Positions 23,730 through 31,375 of a DNA stretch of 31,375 bases are shown here, piece after piece. Numbering within the stretch: position 1 is the stretch's first letter; the number at the start of each line of letters is the position of its first letter. The position numbers were made by a program, and so were the translations under genes. Source of the stretch: Paramecium sonneborni (lineage: Eukaryota > Ciliophora > Oligohymenophorea > Peniculida > Parameciidae); NCBI GenBank assembly GCA_905182985.1, contig CAJJDN010000093.1:395720-427094 (forward strand), in the 5' to 3' direction. The notes below the pieces were generated by a model, which saw nothing but the letters and a program-made list of their open reading frames with translations, was not told where the DNA came from and ran no database searches.

Positions 23730-26001
23730 TTATTATTATAATATAGAAATTAAAAGTATTAATATTTTTCTGCTATTATATACAATCCTTTAACCATTCG
23801 TTACATTCCATTTTCCATTTTCAATTATTTAAATTAGTATATCGTAATTGAAGAATATTTAATTTTTTCTTAGACACAAATAACTTGATAAACTAGTAAA
23901 TTCCCAATAGTAGCTTTCATCTTTATATTCATTAAACATAGATCATCAATATCTTTTCAATCTTAATTAATCTAGTGAAATTAGCTAAAAATTAAAATAA
24001 AATTTATCCATTTTTAAAGACTATGCACATGATTAGAATTAATTGTAATCTTCATTGAGAGATATGCCATGAATTTGGCTGAAATGAACACATAAGATTT
24101 ATGATTATTACCATTATATTAGTTATTTTTTCTCCAATAAAATCCTTGTTTTTTATACTTTTAAAAGCTCTATGTTAATATTCAAAATTACGATGACTGC
24201 AATTCTAAATTATAGTTATTTGAAGCATTTTGAATTCGGCAATAATTTGATGAATATTAGAAATACATTTTACAAGAATATATAAAATTTTTAAAGTCTA
24301 ATATTTAATGGTAGCTAAATTACATAAATTTCTTTAATTTGTAAAGTCTCTCTATTAAACTAAATAGTAAAAAAAATAATGCCAATAATTTTTTATTAAT
24401 GCTTACCAAACCACATAACTGAATAAAACCCATTTAGAAATACTATAAATCATTCTTACTATATTATCTATTAGAATCTCTTACTGATTTTCTCTTTAGA
24501 AATTCCTATTCAACTAATGTATTTATTTAGCTAATTTGTTAGAATTTTATTTTATATTCTCTGAATGCAAGATTCTCTTAATCAAATGATTTATTGTATG
24601 ATTTATTTGAGAAAAATCATCTATTAAACATATTCTTTAATAAATTTCCAAAATTGAATTAATGCTTTAAGAAAGTTTGGACAGATTAAGAGGTTAATCT
24701 TTTTGTAATTAAAATTCTATTTTTATCTCAGATAACTTTTTAAATTATGTAATTTATAAATTCTAGCTCTACTTTGTAATTGAATTTATTACAGGGATAT
24801 AAATCTGAAAAAGTATCTAAATCAAGTAAATATTTTATTTTAATAATTCTACTTATACTCATAAGAAATCATTATTTTCAAATATCAACGATAATTGGAT
24901 ATTTGTCTTATTAGATTCATTATTAAAATAAGTGTAATTATTTGAATATAAATAATATATCCTATAAATTTTTTTTATTACCCTAAATTAATTCTCAAAG
25001 AGTATTTATATTTCTCTTCTTATAATAAGTTTAAATTTCAGTACCAATCAATGTAGCTTACGATTTTTATGAAATACTTTAAGTAACTTTAAACGTAAAC
25101 GATATTTTTTCTCTGAAGTTTATTTTGATTCCTTTTTTTATAAAGATTTTATTGCTTATTGAATGATTTCAATTTTTGTTTATATGTTTATAACACTTAA
25201 TAACAATAAACAGCTTAGATTGATAAAACATATTTATTATAAAACTAATTATTTTAATGTTTCAATTTATTACTTACTAAAATTTTACAAATAGTTTATG
25301 TAATTTTTTAATTTAAGAATACCTTATAAGCTTAACAATTAAAATTTAAGCTTAGGATTATCTAAACAATCTTAATAATCAATTCATATTGATTTAAAGT
25401 TTTAGATTTTTTTAATTCTAGAAAACTTTTATTCATTTATCATTCATTAATTTTTTTTAATTTTTGATGGCATATTTTGTCTATCATATTGTATTATAAT
25501 TAAAAAAATCGATTAATTTCATTTAAAAAATGATTATCTAACAATAAGTTTATTATTTCGCTTTATATTTTTAATAATTCAAATCTAATTTTATTCTCTT
25601 ACTTTATATAATCTGCAAACTACCTAAATATACATGAATGAGTCAATTTCAATTAGAAATATAAATAAAAATCCATTATTTAGATTATAATTTTAAACAT
25701 CAGATTACTCTGATATATAAATTAACAAAATTACAATCTTAACTTAATTCTTAACATTTAAAATAAATAGGCTTTAACACAAAAAATATTATTTTTAATC
25801 AAAATTAATTTGCAATTTTATTCTTGGCAATTATAATTAAAAAAATGATGCATTTTCAATTATATTTAAGATGATGGGTTTAAATAATTAGTGAGAATAT
25901 AATTAAAGATTTAATTTTATATTAATTTAAATGTGAAATGGTGAATTTTTAAGTTATTCTTAAAAATAAATTCTAAATTTGATAAAAATTTAATTTAATA
26001 G
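23730..26001. other. Long region without an intact gene
   Basis: About 2.3 kb between gene 4 and the next plus-strand start. The minus strand has G>C bias and coding-like tracts, of which only one (24058-24858) is long enough to list separately. Other minus-strand stretches, e.g. upstream of 25585 and around 25060-25380, look protein-like but are interrupted by TGA codons. In a code with a single stop, such appearance is weak evidence. Confidence 0.4.
24058..24858 (-). pseudogene. 267-codon minus-strand open frame, unidentified (possible gene fragment)
   Basis: On the minus strand one frame is free of TGA for about 267 codons, bounded by TGA at both ends. It is rich in Asn, Gln, Ile and Lys with helical character, for example LNLSKLSQSINSILEIYQRI, KYQTLKILYILVKCISNIHQ and FKMLQITIIQNCSHRNFEYQ. 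No ATG lies near its 5' end in this frame; the ATG at about 24864 is in a shifted frame. I do not recognise the family. Alpha-solenoid-like content is an impression only. The length is more than expected by chance for a single frame, but not overwhelming across the whole window. It could be an exon of a gene with unresolved introns, or a pseudogene remnant. Confidence 0.35.
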
Positions 26002-27585
26002 ATGGAGAATCAACAACACAATGAATTCAATTAATAATATCATATTATTCCTTAGGAAGAATTAAATTAACAATAACTCTAAATATTTTAAATAAGATAA
26101 AAGGTACACCCTTGTATTTTATGTTTATTATTACTTTGTGGAATGAGTACATTGTTTGGAGGTTATTTACTATTTATAATCGTTCTAAATAATAATGAAT
26201 AATCCTAGAATTGTGGAACAATGATTAAAACTGTAAAATATTACTCTCAATTCTTAATGATTGATGGAGCTGCTTAAATGTATCGACTTAAAATATTTAA
26301 GAATTCTTGTTATAATTTTATGCTTTTTGATGCCTATTAAGAAATATGACATTAAAACTTAAGTAGATAGATAATTGTCCTTTGAATTTTTTGATCAGAT
26401 CATATTTTATTTTGTTCTAATCATTATGATTGGTATCCCTTAAAACGAGATCCATTGTATAAGTAATTAGAGTAGAACAATAATTTTATTATATTCCTTT
26501 TTAATATATATTCTAATTATGCTTTTAATAATTCAGAAATGCTTTCAATGAAAATTATCAAACATATAAATAATATAATCAATACAATCCTTTTTAATTT
26601 TTAATACTTCAATATAAATCATCAATATCTTAAAAGGCAGGTTACTTTACACTTTTAGAAATTTATTTATCTTAGGACTTCCTCTTAAAACAACAACAAA
26701 TCTTAAATAATTATCATTTAGATGAATATTGTTAAATTTTAAACAAATATTTTCAAGTTTGCAATTTATTCATTATTACAAAAATTTTTTTATATCTTAT
26801 TTTATGATTTTTCAAAAAAAGTTATTATTTAATTTGCTCAACCAGTATACAATTATTTTGTTTTAAAATTAGTTGGCATTATTTCTTTTTTATTTTTTAT
26901 AATATGTTAAAGCCTTTTATAAACAAACATATTATTGTTTAATTATTAAATATCTACCAATATACATTTTTATGAAAATAATAGAACAAGTTTTACAGTT
27001 AACTTACATTAGAAGTATAATAATTACACTGAATAATCTATTAAAGAATATTAATCTAAAAATTACATAAATGTCTCTTCTATTTTCTTAAGGATTTTAA
27101 AAACACTTATAATTGAATATTGTTTCATATCGATAATTTTATCTTCAAATCATACACAACTTCTCATTATTTAAGTCTTCTAAACGCTTGATTAGATTTC
27201 CTATCTTGAGTAAAACTTACAGTTTTATCAGACAGATTTCTCCATTTTTTGTGACCTTTCTAATTATTTAAAAAATAATGAATTTTAATTCTGTAAAATT
27301 GCAAATTGTTAAATTTTAATCTTTTAAAAAATTAATCTTCAAATAAAACTAGTTTTTGTTAGATATACTATTTTCATAGGATTTAGATTCAATATCAAAT
27401 ATTAATGTGCTTTGAAACATTTCTTACAAGTTTACCTAAAAATGCTTGAGACCATCTTTTTAAGGTTATTTGTAAAAGTGGAGTAAGAAAAAATTTAGAT
27501 ACTGAATAGGCATTTTAATGCAAAGATATTAAAAAATAAAAGGATGAGAAATATTTTTTTTAATTTAACATCAAAACAAATATGA
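26002..27585 (+). CDS. Unidentified membrane protein; frame broken by three clustered TGAs
   Basis: From ATG 26002 (MENQQHNEFNQQYHIIPQ) one frame is open for 115 codons to a TGA at 26347. After two more TGAs (26383, 26392) the same frame is open for about 397 codons to TGA 27583-27585. The first part has a clear membrane segment (residues about 36-62, CILCLLLLCGMSTLFGGYLL) followed by a Cys-containing stretch. The second part starts DHILFCSNHYDWYPLKRDP and has further hydrophobic segments (LVGIISFLFFIICQSLL) and Asn-rich soluble parts. Three stops within 48 bp, with the frame kept on both sides, suggest an unspliced intron (e.g. 26309-26398, 90 nt, GT...AG, too long for this genome) or a decayed gene. 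The family is not recognised. The minimal alternative is a 115-residue protein. Confidence 0.5.
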
Positions 27586-28317
27586 AATATAATTGGAAAA
27601 TAGAATTAAAATGAAAAGAAATAATCAGACCCTTTTTGGTAAAACTATAATCTAATTTAGGTGGTAGCCATTACTCCAAATGATTAGATAATGATGCTGT
27701 TCTACTAGCTGCAGTATCTTCTAAAGTTTTTAAGAATATTTCTTGTGAAAATCATATTTGTACTAGATACATCAAAAATAAAATTTCAATGTAGTTATCG
27801 TATTGCATAATAACAAATTTAGAGAGTCATTTAAAGCTGCTGTTAATAAAGTAATTAAGTATCTGGTCTATTGAATAAAGTAAAGAAGTAAAAAGAAAAT
27901 AATATTGATCTCCAATTAAAATTAGTATAATCTTAATGTCACTTAGATTAATTAATTTCTTAAGTAAATTATCTGAATTTAAATGAATACGTGCATTCTA
28001 AACTTTTTTGGAAACTCAAAAATGAAAAGTCAGAGATTATATATACATCATAATTATTGTATATAGTAGCAATTAATTTACTTTTTTTTATTTTGTTTTA
28101 GATTTAGAATTTTTAATAGAATAAATATCTGAAAAATAAATGTTTGTTCCTTTAGATTTTAAAAATATAAAAATCATAATTTCTTTTTATTAATAAAAAA
28201 TAGGGATGGGAATAAGTTTTTCAAATCAATAGAAGAAATCGAAATAAAGTACTAAAATAATTAGGTATTTTCAAATCATAATAAGAGATAAACATTAAAT
28301 AAGATAAAACAGTATGA
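27586..28317. other. Region with gene remnants, no intact gene
   Basis: At 27611 an ATG opens MKRNNQTLF, followed by a textbook 22-nt intron (27639-27660, GTAAAACTATAATCTAATTTAG) and GGSHYSK, but a TGA comes at 27681. The same frame then reads LDNDAVLLAAVSSKVFKNIS. A neighbouring frame reads FNVVIVLHNNKFRESFKAAV before its own TGA. This looks like a small decayed gene or one whose exon structure I cannot resolve. No family is recognised. Confidence 0.35.
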
Positions 28318-29504
28318 GGAGGTAATCAATTTACTCTCAAGAATAAGAATGCTTGTTTTTTGACTCCTTTACAACAAGATGGTTAAAAAAGAAATACTAA
28401 ATATAATTTGTTAAAGAAAAAGAAATCATTTACATTTTTAATGGGTAAATAGCAAGATAGTAAATTATTACAAAAATTCCCTAGAATACAAAATTTTTCA
28501 TCTTCGGAGCCAGACATTTTCTATAATTTAGAATAAATAAAATATCTTGAATGGATTGGAAAATATGGAAATAATTTTAAGAAGACTGCTAAATGGGGAA
28601 TTAATTGGGATGGATAAATTCTTTAAAAAGTTGGAAGATATTATAGTAAAATTTTTTATTTTATTTTGAAAAATATTATTCTCAGAAGATGGGAAAAAGT
28701 TAGGTTAATGGAAATAATAAATTATGAATTATTGTAGGTAAATATCAACCATAAAAGAACATTAGTCAGGTCGACGTTTTTGAAGAGGGTGAATACTATG
28801 ATGACTTAAAAATAGGTATATGGAAATATATTTATTAAAATAGAGTGATGTAATATTGAAATATTATAACTAGTGGTTGTGGATGTTATGAGGAAAGTTA
28901 GAAAAAGATAGGGAGGTGGATAGAATTGAGGGATAGTTTTTGGGATAGGGCTTAAGTTACTTATAATGGAGAATATAACAAAAAGGGTAAAAAAATAGGT
29001 TATTGGGATATTAATTTTGATAGATGGGGAGATGGAAAATATAAACATATGTAAATATTATATAAGAATAGAATATTAGTGGTGGGGGACTATATAGTGA
29101 AAGAGAGAGTTAGATTAAGATCGGGAAGTGGGTGGAGTTAGATGAAGAATTTAAATGGGAGAAATAAGTCACTTATGAGGGTGAATATAATATGAAAGGT
29201 ATGAAAGTAGGTAGATGGGATATTAGTTATTGTGTTAGAGGAGAATGGCAATATAAATAAATGTAAATATTTTATAAGTATAGGCATTAAAAATATAATT
29301 AGTGGCGGTGGATCATATGGTGAGGAAGAGGGTTAAATTAAGATAGGGAGGTGGGTAGAATTATGGGAGAGGTTTTAGTGGAGAGCTTAAGTCACTTATA
29401 ATGGTGAATATAATATAACAGGTATGAAGGTAGGTAGATAACAGATCAATAAATTATTATATTATATCGTATATTTATAGTAAATAGAAATTTCTTAAAT
29501 TTGA
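28318..29504 (+). pseudogene. Frameshifted member of a Paramecium W/GGG-repeat (MORN-like) family
   Basis: The stretch encodes repeats of the type GGGxYxEExxxIKIGRWVEL...QVTYNGEYNxxGxKxGRWDI, a large MORN-like repeat family in Paramecium. An N-terminal part (FPRIQNFSSSSEPDIFYNLE) leads into LEWIGKYGNNFKKTAKWGIN. A half unit (EEGEYYDDLKIGIWKYIY) follows, then repeats starting near 28872, 29078 and 29301. The frame changes at about 28645-28682, 28737, 29065 and 29290, and a TGA at 28857 interrupts the second unit. The last repeat breaks off after KVGR (about 29440) and runs to TGA 29502. The G-rich composition contrasts with the surroundings. MORN-type motifs often contact membranes or lipids, but this copy cannot make an intact product as written. 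A possible 40-nt intron at about 28648 would not mend the other breaks. Confidence 0.8.
28872..29440 (+). repeat. Three tandem W/GGG repeats (about 206-223 bp each)
   Basis: Units begin at 28872, 29078 and 29301. Each encodes a GGG/GCG turn, KIGRW or KIGKW, QVTYNGEY or QVTYEGEY, and KVGRWDI or KIGYWDI. The 206- and 223-bp spacings are not multiples of 3, which is why the reading frame jumps between units. Confidence 0.85.
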
Positions 29505-30072
29505 AACACCTTGATTTTTAAGTGCAAAGTTAAATTTAATTATAAAAAAGACACTAATTTATACAATATAAAGTTGTACTTTATAAATCTATTTAATTTT
29601 CCCCCATGTATAATGCTATCTTAATAATGTTAAAATTTTATTCAATTAATTGAGAATGGATTATCTTATTATGGAAGTTTAATTTTGAGCTGGTAAGATA
29701 ACCAATTCTTCAAAATAATGCTATTTTATATAAAAATTATAAATTTAGAAGACTTAAAACTTATGATTTTGCAAATCATCCTGAAAAACTTTGAACTAAG
29801 AAATTTGATAAATTACTTGAACTTCTATCTGTTCAAAAGAAATATGACAGAGAAATATTATTTATTTATCTCTTCCATCAAGATTGATTGATCATGACTG
29901 GAGATCCCTCTTGATTAATCCATCAAGATTATTAAATCTAATCCGGCGTCCTATTCTTAAATTGCCACCAAAAGACTAATGATTGGGCTGTAATACTGCC
30001 TTTTAATTAGTATTATATTCTACTTTCATTGTCCCTTAAATTTAAAGATAGCTTAAAATAGTTATTTAAATA
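29505..30072. other. Region with a possible gene remnant
   Basis: One plus-strand frame reads protein-like from about 29654, with YKNYKFRRLKTYDFANHPEK and KKFDKLLELLSVQKKYDREI, but is stopped by TGA at 29792, 29885 and about 29915. An 11-bp direct repeat (ccatcaagatt) occurs at 29875-29885 and 29920-29930. No family, RNA gene or mobile element is recognised. Confidence 0.35.
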
Positions 30073-31375
30073 ATGAAATTCAAAGTAAAAGAATACATAA
30101 TCGAATAGTGGATTTCATTTAATGAGAGGGAATTTTTCTAATAATTAAGATTAAATATAAATTGTAATATCCCCTAATTTTAATTGATAGTGACTCAGGC
30201 ATAAAGTAATTTATTTGAGGCTGGAAAGAAAGAATTCATTAGATTTCTTGCTTATAATTAATTTAAATTTGATTTTTAGTCATAAATCAAGGAAAATTTA
30301 AAAACTGAAATAAATAAAATTATATTATTATTACTTAATAATATCTTAAACATTATTAAAAGTTTCATAATTTATTTATTAATAATATATATTTAATTTA
30401 TCATTATCAATTGTCTAATGTTTATGGATACTAATATTGATTTAAGTAGTAAACCTAAAATTCAACAATTTGTTTATCTATTAATCAATTTATAAATGAA
30501 GATCTTTCATTTTATTCTTTTGACCCATGATTTATTAAATTTTATTCGTGATCATTTAAAATATTTTTAATACATATCTATCATTATTTAATAATTCTAG
30601 ACCTTTTAAAAACTATAAATAAATTCTTAATTTATATTTTAAATTTATTGTAACAGATGTTCTATTTGTTTATGAAATTGTACATGCTATTGTAAAAATT
30701 AAATCAATTTCATTGTCAGTTATTTTATAAGATAATTTACTATTTTTTCTATATTAAATTTATATTAACTAAATTTGCTCTTTTTTTTAAAGATTTAATC
30801 CATTTACTATTAACTAATTTATTATCCTATCCAGTTTATTAATTAATTCCTGAAAATTATCTACAAACTATGAAATTATTATGTATTCTTCATGTAATCT
30901 TAATTTTCAATTTATTTTGGAATCATTTGATTGTTCTAAATTATTAAATCCTTAACTCTGTTCCATTCTCTCAACCAATTTTTATAATGGAGTTACAATT
31001 GATTATTCTTAAGTTGAATCATCAAGACTTTAGAGAGTCATAATTGCTAATTTTATAATATAATTATAAAATTAATTAAGATTAAATTTTGATTTTTTTT
31101 TTTTATTTACAGATTTAAGTTAAACTAATATCTGCTTAAATAAATCTAATAATAAATAAACAGATCCTTTAGTAATTAATTATGGACAGATTTCAAATTC
31201 TTTTAAAAATAAAATAATGAAGATCGAATCTATTATTTTATCATTAAATATTCTTATTAATATTTTAAATTAAACATTATTAATTAAGGAGGAAAATATT
31301 TATTATAAATATAAGTCATAGTTTAAATAACAGCTTAAATTAATTTAACACAAGCTGGATTCATTTCTTGAAATA
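30073..31375 (+). pseudogene. HEAT-like alpha-helical gene with T-run frameshifts, open at right edge
   Basis: An ATG at 30073 opens MKFKVKEYIIEQWISFNERE, a 200-codon frame ending at TGA 30673. Coding-like sequence then continues in other frames. One carries YLSLFNNSRPFKNYKQILNL and ILQDNLLFFLYQIYINQI (about 30569-30790). One carries LLSYPVYQLIPENYLQTMKL and the following hydrophobic/helical residues (about 30789-31090). One carries KSNNKQTDPLVINYGQISNS and is open to the window end (from about 31105). The switches fall at or beside T-runs: 5 T at 30564-30568, 8 T at 30781-30788 and 12 T at 31093-31104. This pattern fits homopolymer sequencing errors or slippage mutations in one long helical, leucine-rich (HEAT/ARM-like) protein. 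Introns cannot be excluded. Specific identity is not recognised. Confidence 0.5.

Noticed and set aside
24058..24858. Identity of the minus-strand frame as a calcium-release-channel (RIH) domain
   Set aside because: A faint resemblance around NCSHRNFEYQ is not enough to support the family assignment.
26345..26402. A retained TA-bounded internal eliminated sequence (TATGAC...GATCATA)
   Set aside because: It would be 58 bp, so removing it would shift the frame, and its ends do not match the TAYAGYNR consensus.
13553..31375. TGA read as tryptophan, which would make several broken frames continuous
   Set aside because: With TAA and TAG already sense, reading TGA as Trp leaves no stop at all, so any frame would appear open. 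The intact genes use TGG for Trp and end at TGA.
1..31375. Telomeric repeats, CRISPR arrays, tRNA or rRNA genes, transposase genes
   Set aside because: I saw no C3A3/C4A2-type arrays, regularly spaced repeats, cloverleaf-like segments or DDE-type transposase motifs. The search was by eye and could miss diverged examples.

Overview
The window is macronuclear-type DNA from a ciliate, almost certainly a Paramecium. It is extremely A/T-rich. TAA and TAG are read as glutamine throughout the intact genes, and TGA is the only stop codon. The introns are tiny (22-28 nt) and of the form GTA...TAG. Gene families typical of Paramecium are present. Standard-code ORFs are therefore meaningless here, and every gene below was read with the ciliate nuclear code (code 6).

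Layout. Positions 1-531 are 5' flank. Gene 1 (532-8055, +) is an intronless 2507-residue secreted or membrane protein with a huge cysteine-rich ectodomain, three DUF4215-like CGDG...CDDGN...DGC repeats and a multi-span membrane C-terminus. Gene 2 (8247-9297, +, one intron) is a WD40-type protein. Gene 3 (10763-12394, -) is its longer paralogue, with an N-terminal Cys/His zinc-binding-like module and coiled coil; the two genes are convergent. Between them, 1029 bp (9452-10480) is repeated at 10482-11510 with a single N at 10481 between the copies. This is most simply an unmerged contig overlap, and it leaves a 5'-truncated second copy of gene 3. After about 1.1 kb without a recognisable gene and a decayed coding-like stretch comes gene 4 (14732-23729, +, five introns). 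It is a 2958-residue mosaic surface protein: signal peptide, lectin-like regions, furin-like Cys-rich repeats, beta-helix-like repeats, a CNGGW motif, and a multi-span membrane C-terminus.

From 23730 to the right end the character changes. I find no cleanly intact large gene, but many coding-like tracts broken by TGA codons or frameshifts. They are a minus-strand 267-codon open frame (24058-24858), a two-part membrane protein frame (26002-27585), a frameshifted member of a Paramecium W/GGG-repeat (MORN-like) family (28318-29504), and a HEAT-like alpha-helical gene running off the right edge with shifts at T-runs. This right quarter looks like a pseudogene-rich, possibly subtelomeric segment, or a stretch with homopolymer errors.

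Functionally, genes 1 and 4 share one architecture: signal peptide, very large disulfide-rich ectodomain, 6-8 helices at the C-terminus. They are plausibly cell-surface receptors or channels. The two WD40 proteins are probably cytosolic scaffolds. Nothing in the sequence ties the genes into one pathway.
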